64,000 nt of DNA, taken from assembly GCA_900618065.1 (NCBI GenBank), contig UYIL01000003.1, forward strand, positions 2,232,001 through 2,296,000. The letters run 5' to 3'. The notes beneath the pieces were generated by a model. It searched no databases and was not told the DNA's origin. It saw nothing but the letters and a program-made list of their open reading frames with translations. Shown piece by piece: positions 44,505 to 53,221 of the stretch (its first letter is position 1; each line of letters opens with the position of its first letter). This DNA is from Streptococcus thermophilus (GTDB lineage: Bacteria > Actinomycetota > Actinomycetes > Mycobacteriales > Mycobacteriaceae). A program made the position numbers and the translations under genes.

Positions 44505-47500
44505 GTGATTACGCTGCTTTTCGCCCTTGTCGCAGCCACCGCGGCCGCCCCGTTTTTGCTTCGCGCGTTCGGCCGCCCCGCCTTTGGCATCTTGGCCCTT
44601 GTACCCGGGGCTGGTTTCGCGTGGATGGTGTACCAGTTTGTAGACGGCACCTTCAAAGACGGCGGCGAGATCCTGGCCAGTTATCCGTGGATGCCTGGGG
44701 TGTATTTGAATCTCGAGTTCCGCCTCGATGCCTTGGCGGGTCTGTTCTCCTTGATCATCCTTGGGGCGGGCGCCCTGGTGCTGCTGTACTGCTGGGGGTA
44801 CTTCGACACGAACCCCATCCGTCTGAGCATCTTCGGTTCCCAGCTGACTATGTTCGCGTTGGCGATGTATGGCCTGGTTATTTCCGACAACTTCCTGGTC
44901 ATGTACATCTTCTGGGAGATCACGTCGGTACTGTCATTCCTGCTGGTCTCCTACTACGGTGAGCGCGCGTCGTCACGCCGCGCCGCCAACCAGGCGCTTC
45001 TGGTCACCACCTTCGGTGGGTTGGCCATGCTGCTGGGGATCATTCTTTTTGGCACTCAGACCGGCATCTGGCGTCTTTCAGAGATTCCGTCGCGCACCGA
45101 GATCGCAGACATCCCGGGCATCACCGCCGTCGTGGTTCTGCTGCTCCTCGGCGCTTTGACCAAGTCCGCCCAGGCCCCGTTCCACTTCTGGCTGCCCGGC
45201 GCGATGGCCGCCCCGACCCCGGTCTCGGCGTATCTGCACTCGGCCGCGATGGTGAAGGCCGGCGTCTACCTCGTCGCCCGCCTCGCCCCCGACTTCGCGC
45301 CGATCCCCGCCTGGCACATCGTGGTCATCCCGGCCGGTATTTTCACCATGCTCCTCGGCGGCTGGATGGCGCTGAAACAAGTTGACCTGAAGCTCATCCT
45401 CGCCTACGGCACGGTTTCGCAGCTGGGTTTCATGATCGCTGTGATCGGCATCGGTTCCCCCGAGGCGACCATGGCGGGCCTGACCTTGGTGTTCAGCCAT
45501 TCGCTGTTCAAGGCGGCGCTGTTCATGATCGTCGGCGCCATCGACCACACCACCGGCACCCGCGACATCCGCGAACTGTCGGGCCTGGGCCGCCGCGAAC
45601 CGCTGGTCGCCATCCTGGCCACCATCTCCGCAGCGTCGATGGCGGGCATCCCGCCGCTGTGGGGTTTCGTGGCCAAAGAAGCCGCCCTCGAAGCGACCCT
45701 GCACGAGGAACTGCTGGTCGGCATGCCGCGCAACATGATGCTCGTGGCGTTCGTTGTCGGCTCGATCCTGACCATGGCGTACTCGCTCTACTTCCTGTGG
45801 GGCGCCTTCGCCCGCAAGAAGGAACATGAGCTCAGCGAAGACGCGGAGCTTATCGACGCCTCCACCCCCGCCGTCCGCAACCGCGAACCCATCCAATTCC
45901 TCCAGTGGTTGCCCCCTGCTGTCCTGACTGTTCTGACCGTCGTCTTCGGACCGTTCCCGGGCCCGCTGTCAGACGCGTTCAACCAGCATTTGGACGTGCG
46001 CTTCCCCGGCGCGCCCGGCGAGGACCTGCAGCTGTGGCACGGCATCACGGTGCCGCTCATGCTCACCGTGGTCATCGTGCTGGTGGGCACGATCATGTTC
46101 CTGCAGCGCCAGCTGGTCGCCCGCGCCCAGTTCGAACGACCCGCACTGGGCGATGCGGATGCTCTGTGGGACAACATGCTCAAGGGGTTGCGTCAGGCGT
46201 CGCTACGCTTGACGGCGTCGACGCAGCGCGGTTCGTTGACCATTAACCTGGCCACGATCTTCGCTGTGCTCATGGTCGTGCCGATCGGCGCGCTGGTACT
46301 TGGCGGCGCCAACGACATCCGCATGATCCTGTGGGATTCCCCCTGGCAGGGCATGGCCGCGATCATCCTGATGATCTCTGCTGTCGCCGCCACCCGTGCG
46401 CGGAACCGTCTGTCCATCGTGATCATGGTGGGCATGACCGGCTACGCCCTAGCACTGATCTTCGCCCTGCACGGCGCGCCGGACCTGGCGCTGACGCAGG
46501 TGTTGGTGGAGACACTGGTCATGGTCGTGTTCATGCTCGTGCTGCGCAAGCTGCCGACTGATGTCGACGTACGCAAGGACCTGGACAACCGCCTGCGCGC
46601 CTGGCTGTCCGTGGGCACGGGCCTGTCTGTCGTGGTCGTGGCCATGGTAGCCATGTCGGCCCGCACCACCGAGCCGATCTCCGGGTTCATGCCGGACCTC
46701 GCCTATGAGATCGGGCACGGCCGCAATACCGTCAACGTCCTGCTGGTGGATCTGCGCGCGGCCGACACCCTCGGCGAGATCAGCGTCTTGGTCATCGCCG
46801 CGACCGGCGTGGCCTCCCTGATCTACCGCACCCAGTCCTTCCAGCGCAGCTCGCGCCGCCCGACGCTGAGCTCGCGGCAGCCGCGCTGGCTCGCTTCTGG
46901 CGTGGACACGGAAAAGTCCCAGAACCGCTCCATCATGGTGGATGTGGTCACCCGCATCCTCTTCCCGTCGATGATTCTGCTGTCGGCGTACTTCTTCTTC
47001 TCCGGCCACAACGCGCCCGGCGGCGGCTTCGCCGGTGGTCTTGTCGCCGGTCTCGCCTTCACGCTGCGCTACCTCGCCGGCGGCCGCGAGGAGCTTGAAG
47101 AGGCGCTACCGGTCGACCCGGCGAAGATCCTCGGCACCGGCCTGCTGCTGTCCGCCGCCGCGGCGATCATCCCGATGTTCATGGGCTACCCGCCGTTGAC
47201 CTCGGGCTACATTGAACCGGAGTTGCCGCTCATCGGCCCGGTCACCATCCCCAGCGCCCTGCTTTTCGACGCTGGTGTGTACACCATCGTCATCGGCCTG
47301 GCCATGCACATCCTGCATTCCCTCGGCGGCCAGCTCGACCTAGAGGAGGACGAGCGCAAGGAGCGCGCCCGCGACCGTGCGCGCGCCCTGCAGCGCAAGA
47401 ACGAGCAGCGCCGTGCTGCCCGCGAGGAAACCCTCGCCCAGCGCGAGGAAGAAGCCGCGAAGCAGAAGAAGGCCGAGGCGTCATCTCGTGGGCCCCACGC

Positions 47501-47525
47501 GTCGATAAGCGGAAAGGAGCTGTAG
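44505..47525 (+). CDS. mrpA: Na+/H+ antiporter subunit A fused to subunit B (MrpAB)
   Basis: 1006 residues from the GTG at 44505 after GGGAGG. Large membrane subunit related to NuoL. TKSAQAPFHFWLPGAM and PTPVSAYLHSAAMVKAGVYL with conserved Lys and His, many helices. The C-terminal part (about 790-940) is the MnhB domain: MILLSAYFFFSGHNAPGGGF, GLVAGLAFTLRYLAGG. Then a highly charged tail (RARALQRKNEQRR). A/B fusion is usual in actinobacteria. First gene of mrpA-C-D-E-F-G, exporting Na+ and other cations in exchange for H+. Confidence 0.95.
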   Translation: MITLLFALVAATAAAPFLLRAFGRPAFGILALVPGAGFAWMVYQFVDGTFKDGGEILASYPWMPGVYLNLEFRLDALAGLFSLIILGAGALVLLYCWGYFDTNPIRLSIFGSQLTMFALAMYGLVISDNFLVMYIFWEITSVLSFLLVSYYGERASSRRAANQALLVTTFGGLAMLLGIILFGTQTGIWRLSEIPSRTEIADIPGITAVVVLLLLGALTKSAQAPFHFWLPGAMAAPTPVSAYLHSAAMVKAGVYLVARLAPDFAPIPAWHIVVIPAGIFTMLLGGWMALKQVDLKLILAYGTVSQLGFMIAVIGIGSPEATMAGLTLVFSHSLFKAALFMIVGAIDHTTGTRDIRELSGLGRREPLVAILATISAASMAGIPPLWGFVAKEAALEATLHEELLVGMPRNMMLVAFVVGSILTMAYSLYFLWGAFARKKEHELSEDAELIDASTPAVRNREPIQFLQWLPPAVLTVLTVVFGPFPGPLSDAFNQHLDVRFPGAPGEDLQLWHGITVPLMLTVVIVLVGTIMFLQRQLVARAQFERPALGDADALWDNMLKGLRQASLRLTASTQRGSLTINLATIFAVLMVVPIGALVLGGANDIRMILWDSPWQGMAAIILMISAVAATRARNRLSIVIMVGMTGYALALIFALHGAPDLALTQVLVETLVMVVFMLVLRKLPTDVDVRKDLDNRLRAWLSVGTGLSVVVVAMVAMSARTTEPISGFMPDLAYEIGHGRNTVNVLLVDLRAADTLGEISVLVIAATGVASLIYRTQSFQRSSRRPTLSSRQPRWLASGVDTEKSQNRSIMVDVVTRILFPSMILLSAYFFFSGHNAPGGGFAGGLVAGLAFTLRYLAGGREELEEALPVDPAKILGTGLLLSAAAAIIPMFMGYPPLTSGYIEPELPLIGPVTIPSALLFDAGVYTIVIGLAMHILHSLGGQLDLEEDERKERARDRARALQRKNEQRRAAREETLAQREEEAAKQKKAEASSRGPHASISGKEL

Positions 47526-48020
47526 GTGGAAGCGAACCTGTTTTTGCTCATGGCGTCTGGCGTGATGATCGCGTGCGGCGTGTACCTCATGCTGGATCGT
47601 GCGATGACGCGGATGCTGCTCGGCGTGATGCTCATCGGCAACGGCGCGAACCTGCTGCTGCTGCAATCCGGCGGGCAGGCGGGGTCGCCGCCGATCAAGG
47701 AGCGTGAATCCTTCATTTTCGGCGACGTGATTGCGGACCCGCTGGCGCAAGCAATGATTCTCACCGCGATTGTGATCTCGATGGCGATGACCTCATTCAT
47801 CCTCGCGCTGCTGTACAGGCAGTACCGCTACCGCACCGACGACGTGATCGAGCACGACGCCGAGGACCAGGCGATCGCCGCCCGTCCCGCGACCCCGTCC
47901 GCCGCGCCGGACGCTGATGCCTCCGACGACCCCGAAACCGGCCGCCTCTCCCGCGGCGGCGACGCCTTCGGCCCCCGCTCCTTCGAGGAACCCGTGAAGG
48001 AGGCCGAAGATGGGCGCTAA
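47526..48020 (+). CDS. mrpC: Na+/H+ antiporter subunit C
   Basis: 164 residues; GTG start right after the mrpA stop, ribosome site AAAGGAG. NuoK-like three-helix protein (LMASGVMIACGVYLML, MLLGVMLIGNGANLLLL, DPLAQAMILTAIVISMAMTS) with an acidic cytoplasmic tail of 55 residues. Overlaps mrpD by 11 bases. Confidence 0.95.
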   Translation: MEANLFLLMASGVMIACGVYLMLDRAMTRMLLGVMLIGNGANLLLLQSGGQAGSPPIKERESFIFGDVIADPLAQAMILTAIVISMAMTSFILALLYRQYRYRTDDVIEHDAEDQAIAARPATPSAAPDADASDDPETGRLSRGGDAFGPRSFEEPVKEAEDGR

Positions 48021-49884
48021 CGTCGACCACACCTGGTACACGTCCTACGTGGACTGGCTGATGCCGTACATGCCGTACATCATCCCGCTGCCGGTGCTCA
48101 TTCCGGCTCTGGCTGCGGCGTTGATTCTGCTGGCCGGCAAACACCGCGTGCTGCAGCGCAACATCGCCTTCTTCACGTTCCTGGTGCTTGCTGTCATCGC
48201 CGCGTCGATGATTTTGGTGGCCGACATCGAAGGCATTCAAACGGTGCAGTTAGCCGGCTGGGACGCGCCGATCGGCATCACATTCGTGGCCGACCGGCTG
48301 TCCGGCATCATGCTGTTCGTCTCGGCGATCGTGCTGTTCTGCGTCATGTGGTTCGCCATCTCGCAGGGTATCCGCGACGGCAACGAGAACGACCCCGTGG
48401 AAGTCTTCCTGCCCATCTACATGCTGCTGTCGATGGGTGTGAACCTATCATTTTTGGCGGGCGACCTGTTCAACCTCTACGTCGGCTTCGAGATCTTCCT
48501 CGTGGCGTCGTATGTCCTGCTCACCATGGGTGCGTCGCCCCAGCGTGTGCGCGCCGGCATCGGTTACGTCATGGTGTCCATGGCGTCGTCGATGGTCTTC
48601 CTGTTCGCGCTCGGCCTGGTTTACGCGTCCGTCGGCACGATCAACATGGCGCAAGCGGGCATGCGCCTCGAGGAGCTTAACGACGGCACCCGCGCCGCCA
48701 TCTTCGCCACCCTCCTGGTCGCCTTCGGCATCAAGGCCGCGATCTTCCCCCTCGACGCCTGGCTGCCGGACTCCTACCCCACCGCCGCATCCCTGGTCAC
48801 CGCCGTCTTCGCCGGCCTGCTAACCAAGGTGGGCGTGTACTCCATCATCCGGGTGCGCGTCACCATGTTCACCGACGGGTCGTTGGACACCCTGCTCATG
48901 GTGGTCGCCCTGGCCACCATGATCGTCGGTGTGATGGGTGCCCTGGCCCAAAACGACATCAAACGTCTCTTGTCGTTCACCCTGGTCAGCCACATCGGTT
49001 ACATGATCTTCGGTGTCGCCCTAGGTTCCCAGCACGGGCTCAACGGCGCGATCTTCTACGCCGTGCACCACATTCTGGTGCAGACTTCGCTGTTCCTCGT
49101 GGTCAGCCTGATCGAGCGCCAGGTCGGCTCCTCGCAGCTGCGCCGGCTCGGCTCCCTGCTCTACACCGCCCCGTTCATCGCCATTTTGTACTTCATCCCG
49201 GCGCTCAACCTGGGCGGCATCCCGCCGTTTTCCGGTTTCCTGGGCAAAGTCATGCTGCTACAAGCCGGCGCCGAGGACGGCAGCTGGCTGTCGTGGGTGC
49301 TCATCGTCGGCGCCGTGGTGACGTCGCTGCTCACCCTCTACGCCATGATGATCGTCTGGTCCAAAGCCTTCCTGCGCGACCGTTCCGACGCCCCTGAAGG
49401 CAACGTCACCAGTGTGCGCGTGAGCCCGCTGGCCGACATTCACGACACCGTCGACGCCTCCGAACGTTCCGATGTCGGCCGCGTCCCCTTCGGCATGATG
49501 GCCTCCACCACCACGCTCATCGCCGCGTCCGTGGGCATCACGATCCTGGCCGGCCCGATCTCGGCCATCACCGGTCGCGCCGCCGACTCCGCGATGGACC
49601 AATCCATCTACCGCACCGCCGTGCTCGGCAACGACTGGTCCAACCCGTCGCGCACCCTCGAGCAGGACAGGCTTGACGACGGCTCCGACACCATCGACAA
49701 GCGACGCCACGACATCCGCACGCCTGACGCCGGCGTCTCCACTGCCTCTGTGCCCTCCCCGGCCGACACGGGCGCACGGGCTGACAACGGCGGCACCAAC
49801 CCCACCTACGAAGAAGAGAAAGCCACCGGCGGGGTGCGCCCTGAGCGCGAAAAGTCCTCGGTCGCCGGGCAGGGGGAGGATTAA
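48010..49884 (+). CDS. mrpD: Na+/H+ antiporter subunit D
   Basis: 624 residues. NuoN/NuoM-like: LSFLAGDLFNLYVGFEIFLV, PLDAWLPDSYPTAAS, LVTAVFAGLLTKVGVYSII with conserved Lys, LLSFTLVSHIGYMIFG. The last 110 residues (from HDTVDASERS) form a charged cytoplasmic extension, longer than in typical MrpD. Translationally coupled to mrpC. Confidence 0.95.
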   Translation: MGANVDHTWYTSYVDWLMPYMPYIIPLPVLIPALAAALILLAGKHRVLQRNIAFFTFLVLAVIAASMILVADIEGIQTVQLAGWDAPIGITFVADRLSGIMLFVSAIVLFCVMWFAISQGIRDGNENDPVEVFLPIYMLLSMGVNLSFLAGDLFNLYVGFEIFLVASYVLLTMGASPQRVRAGIGYVMVSMASSMVFLFALGLVYASVGTINMAQAGMRLEELNDGTRAAIFATLLVAFGIKAAIFPLDAWLPDSYPTAASLVTAVFAGLLTKVGVYSIIRVRVTMFTDGSLDTLLMVVALATMIVGVMGALAQNDIKRLLSFTLVSHIGYMIFGVALGSQHGLNGAIFYAVHHILVQTSLFLVVSLIERQVGSSQLRRLGSLLYTAPFIAILYFIPALNLGGIPPFSGFLGKVMLLQAGAEDGSWLSWVLIVGAVVTSLLTLYAMMIVWSKAFLRDRSDAPEGNVTSVRVSPLADIHDTVDASERSDVGRVPFGMMASTTTLIAASVGITILAGPISAITGRAADSAMDQSIYRTAVLGNDWSNPSRTLEQDRLDDGSDTIDKRRHDIRTPDAGVSTASVPSPADTGARADNGGTNPTYEEEKATGGVRPEREKSSVAGQGED

Positions 49885-49886
49885 TC

Positions 49887-50402
49887 ATGGAGAAAGTCCG
49901 CAGCCGCTTCCGCCCCTGGTTCATCATCTGGCTCACATTCATGTGGATCCTGCTCATGGGTGAGCTGAGCTGGGGCAACTTCTTCGCCGGGCTCGCCTTG
50001 GGCATCCTGATCACCGTGCTGCTGCCCCTGCCGCCGCTGCCCACCGGCGGCATCAGAATAAACCTTTGGGAGCTGATTAAGTTCGGTGTGCGCTGGGTCG
50101 GCCAGCTCATCAGCGCCGCCGTCCAGGTGTCCTGGCTGGCCATCCGGCCCGCGGACCCACCGAAAGGCGGTATCTTCAAGGTGCCCATGCGCTTGGGGTC
50201 CGAGCTGGAACTGTACTTCGCCACCTGCGCCTACAACCTCCAGCCCGGTGGCTGCGTCACCGACATCGACCTGGCCAACCGCATGTGGACCATCCACGTG
50301 CTCGATGCCGGATCCCAGAAAGCCATCGATCGGGCTCTCCAGGAGGTCCACGACCTGGAGGCCTCCATGATCGCCATCTTCGAGAAGAGAAAGGCCCACT
50401 GA
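49887..50402 (+). CDS. mrpE: Na+/H+ antiporter subunit E
   Basis: 171 residues. Two N-terminal helices (FIIWLTFMWILLMGELSWG, FFAGLALGILITVLLPL) and a cytoplasmic domain with VPMRLGSELELYFATCAYNLQPGG and VLDAGSQKAIDRALQEVHDLE. MrpE is needed for assembly rather than ion path. Two bases after mrpD. Confidence 0.94.
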   Translation: MEKVRSRFRPWFIIWLTFMWILLMGELSWGNFFAGLALGILITVLLPLPPLPTGGIRINLWELIKFGVRWVGQLISAAVQVSWLAIRPADPPKGGIFKVPMRLGSELELYFATCAYNLQPGGCVTDIDLANRMWTIHVLDAGSQKAIDRALQEVHDLEASMIAIFEKRKAH

Positions 50403-50408
50403 TCTGCC

Positions 50409-50687
50409 ATGGACGACATGATCTACAACTCCGTGCTGGCCGTCGCCGCCGCATTCCTCGTCGCCGGGTTCTTCATCACCACCTGGCGCCTCGTCGTCGG
50501 CCCCAACTCGCTCGACCGGGTCATCGCCATGGACGGAGTTGTCGCCTCACTCCAGTGCGCGGTGGCCACCTACATCTGCTGGACCCTCGACACCACCGTG
50601 GTCAACGCGATGTTCGTCGTCGCCCTGCTAGGCTTCATCGGTTCCCTGTCAGTGGCCCGCTTCCGCAAGAGGGACGGTGCACTCTAA
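50409..50687 (+). CDS. mrpF: Na+/H+ antiporter subunit F
   Basis: 92 residues, three helices; TTWRLVVGPNSLDRVIAMDG is the MrpF signature. Stop overlaps the mrpG start by one base (TAATG). Confidence 0.95.
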   Translation: MDDMIYNSVLAVAAAFLVAGFFITTWRLVVGPNSLDRVIAMDGVVASLQCAVATYICWTLDTTVVNAMFVVALLGFIGSLSVARFRKRDGAL

Positions 50688-51052
50688 TGACCTGGGAATT
50701 CATCTCCGACGTCCTGTCGCTCATCTTCATCGGGTTCGGTGCCCTGCAGGTCTTCTTCGCCTCCGTCGGCATCGCCCGCTTCGGCAACACCCTCGCCCGC
50801 ATTCACGCCGTCACCAAACCCCAGACCGTGGGCCTCGTACTGGTGATCATCGGCGTCATCTTCCGCCTCACCGGCTCCGACAACTTCGGCCCCGGCCAGC
50901 GCGGCGATGTCGGAATGCTCTTCCTCCTACTCCTCTTCGCCCTGATGACCAACCCGGTCACAGCGCAGCGCCTCGGCCGCGTCTCCCGGCGCGAAGCCCT
51001 CTACGGCGGCGACGACCAAATCGCCGTCAACGAGCGGCCCGCGAAATACTAG
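50687..51052 (+). CDS. mrpG: Na+/H+ antiporter subunit G
   Basis: 121 residues, start MTWEFISDVLSLIF. Three helices, with GIARFGNTLARIHAVTKPQT and NPVTAQRLGR as in MrpG. Last gene of the operon; no terminator with T-run seen in the 56 bases before the Wadjet locus. Confidence 0.94.
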   Translation: MTWEFISDVLSLIFIGFGALQVFFASVGIARFGNTLARIHAVTKPQTVGLVLVIIGVIFRLTGSDNFGPGQRGDVGMLFLLLLFALMTNPVTAQRLGRVSRREALYGGDDQIAVNERPAKY

Positions 51053-51108
51053 CACGGTCGTTCGATTCACCCTATGGAAGTGTCCGTTATGTGTGACAAA
51101 CTACCAGC

Positions 51109-51363
51109 ATGGAAGTTGAAGCAAGGGCGCTAACGTTCAAACGCCAGAAAGAGACATCTTCTGCGTTGCGCTTGTTGGCGGCAGATTCTGCTCCCGTCAT
51201 TCTGGCAACGATTGCACAGCACTTTCCTCGCGGAGCGGAGCCTCGACCCGCCGCAGAACTCTACGAACTGATGGCCGCCGATTTTAGTGTCCTCCGTGAC
51301 ACCTTCGCACTGCCAAAGACCCAGCTTCGTACTGCAATGACTGGGTACGTTCAGGGTGGTTAG
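51109..51363 (+). CDS. jetA: Wadjet JetA / MksF N-terminal part (DUF3375), frame-interrupted
   Basis: 84 codons, MEVEARALTFKRQKETSSAL to MTGYVQGG, then TAG. The content (ALRLLAADSAPVILATIAQ, RPAAELYELMAADF) is the N-terminus of DUF3375. The next frame continues with the family's GWLxRK phrase a few bases before this stop, so the two pieces were once one protein of about 490 residues. See the next entry. Confidence 0.75.
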   Translation: MEVEARALTFKRQKETSSALRLLAADSAPVILATIAQHFPRGAEPRPAAELYELMAADFSVLRDTFALPKTQLRTAMTGYVQGG

Positions 51364-52580
51364 TGCGAAAACCCGGTTCAGCGGCGACGGGTGAAACCCT
51401 GGAGCCCAGTGAAGACGCCCTCATTGCTTTGCAATTGATGGAGCGAGTGGGTCAAGACCAAGTAGCAGTCACGGCTTCCCGCGTCACCCACATTAGTAAC
51501 GCGTTAGAGTCGCTGGCCCGGGACACAGACCCCAATATCGCTTCCCGCCTTCGACGTCTTGAGCTAGAACGCGACAGATTAGACACCCTCATCGCACAAG
51601 TGGAGCGTGGTGAGTTTGAGCTCCCCAGCGACGCCGCCGTACGCGAGCGTATCAGCGATATTCTCCAGTTAGCCCACGCCATTCCCAGTGACTTCGCACG
51701 CGTCCGCGCTCAGCTGGAAACTCTCAACCAACAGTTAAGACGCCAGCTCCTCGATCCGGAAGGCAGTAGAGGTGACGTTCTCGACGAGATATTCGCGGGC
51801 GTGGATCTCATCGGTGAATCAGAAGCAGGGCGCAGTTTCAACGGCTTCTACCGCCTTGTCGTCGATCCAGAGTTGGGCACATGGATTGATGCGTGGATCT
51901 CTCAAATCCTTGAACGTTCCGGTGATGAGCTCCTGAGCATGAATGAGCGAAGTGAATTCCGGAGCATGTTCCGAAACATGGAAGACGCAGGCTACGAAGT
52001 CAACAGGATGATGACCCGGTTAGCGCGCAACTTGCGCAACTATGTTGCGTCCGAACAGTTCGCTGAGGACAGACGAATGATCGAGCTGCTGCGTGATACA
52101 CGCAAGCTAGCAGCAGACGCCGCGGACGCCGGGGAACTATCCCCGACCGCAAAGATGGAAACTCCGCTTCAACGCATCGGCATGTCCATTTCTTCTGTGG
52201 CACAGATCCGGTTTGCCGATCCCGGCGCGGAAGTAATCACGGCAACAGTTGACGAGTATGAAGCGAGCGAAGGGGACGCAAATGCGCTCCTAGAAATCGT
52301 CCGAGAATCCGAGATTGACCTTGAGGAGCTGACCGGTGCTGTGCTGGACACCGTTACACATTCTTTTACTGGCCAAGCCACAATCAGCGAAGTTCTAGGG
52401 AAACACCCAGCGACCCAAGGGCTCGGATCTGTGGTCGGTCTCGTCTATTTAGCCATGCGTTTCGGGATTCGGCTGAAAGGTAGGGAGCCAGTGAGTTATG
52501 AGGAAGATGACGGAACGGTGCGGGCAGCAACTGTACCCACGTGGGCATTCGACAAACATGCAGTGGAGGCAATGCAATGA
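51363..52580 (+). CDS. jetA: Wadjet JetA / MksF C-terminal part (DUF3375), frame-interrupted
   Basis: 405 residues if translation restarts at the GTG (51363-51365), which overlaps the upstream stop by one base (TAGTG). The frame upstream of this GTG reads RSGWLVRKPG, matching the conserved DUF3375 segment, so a -1 frameshift rather than a true restart is suggested. The rest is a kleisin-like, helical MksF: LEPSEDALIALQLMERVGQD, RLRRLELERDRLDTLIAQ, ending KHAVEAMQ. The kleisin-like partner of the JetC ATPase in plasmid restriction. Confidence 0.85.
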   Translation: MRKPGSAATGETLEPSEDALIALQLMERVGQDQVAVTASRVTHISNALESLARDTDPNIASRLRRLELERDRLDTLIAQVERGEFELPSDAAVRERISDILQLAHAIPSDFARVRAQLETLNQQLRRQLLDPEGSRGDVLDEIFAGVDLIGESEAGRSFNGFYRLVVDPELGTWIDAWISQILERSGDELLSMNERSEFRSMFRNMEDAGYEVNRMMTRLARNLRNYVASEQFAEDRRMIELLRDTRKLAADAADAGELSPTAKMETPLQRIGMSISSVAQIRFADPGAEVITATVDEYEASEGDANALLEIVRESEIDLEELTGAVLDTVTHSFTGQATISEVLGKHPATQGLGSVVGLVYLAMRFGIRLKGREPVSYEEDDGTVRAATVPTWAFDKHAVEAMQ

Positions 52581-53221
52581 GTGAAGAAACCGGACTAGCT
52601 GGCGAAGATTTGTGGCCCGGCGACAGCGGGTTACTGTCTTTATCTTCTCGCCGCGCATTGGTGGATCTTCTAAAAGGTCCGCTCATCACAAAAGAGAGGA
52701 AGAAGGACACGTGGAAAGCCATAACGGATGACACGGAGGCTCTTCGGTCGAGACTGCACGAGGTTTTCCTAGAATTGGTCCTCGACGAAGAAGCGGGGAT
52801 CGCTTTCACACGCCACCTCCGCCCCGAAAGGTCAGACGTCCATGTCCCGCCGGTGTTAAGGACTGAAACGCTCACTCACCTTCAGACAGCCATCCTGCTT
52901 CAGTTACGTCACGAGCTAGGAATGTCAGCGCCAGGCGAACGAGTGGTTGTGGGCGAAGAAGAGCTTTTCGACGCAATCAACTACGTCCGGGCAATCGACA
53001 ACCGAAACGAAGCCGGATTCAAAAAGCGATTCGACGCCGCCATCCGCAAGATCAAAGATTACAACCTGCTCACTGATACCGAGACAGAAGGACGGCATCT
53101 AGTTTCCCCTGTTCTACGGCACATCTTTGATGCGGACACCGTGCATTCTTTGCGCGAAGAATACTTACGGCTGGCGGCACAAAGCGGTAAGTATGACGAG
53201 GATACAGAGGTTGAGGAATGA
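52577..53221 (+). CDS. jetB: Wadjet JetB / MksE (DUF4194)
   Basis: 214 residues; start MSEETGLAGEDLW overlapping the jetA stop by 4 bases (ATGA), GGAGG ribosome site. Winged-helix accessory subunit: HLQTAILLQLRHELGMSAPG, ALFDAIN-type segment and RKIKDYNLLTDTETEGRHLV (DUF4194). Bridges JetA and JetC. Confidence 0.93.
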   Translation: MSEETGLAGEDLWPGDSGLLSLSSRRALVDLLKGPLITKERKKDTWKAITDDTEALRSRLHEVFLELVLDEEAGIAFTRHLRPERSDVHVPPVLRTETLTHLQTAILLQLRHELGMSAPGERVVVGEEELFDAINYVRAIDNRNEAGFKKRFDAAIRKIKDYNLLTDTETEGRHLVSPVLRHIFDADTVHSLREEYLRLAAQSGKYDEDTEVEE

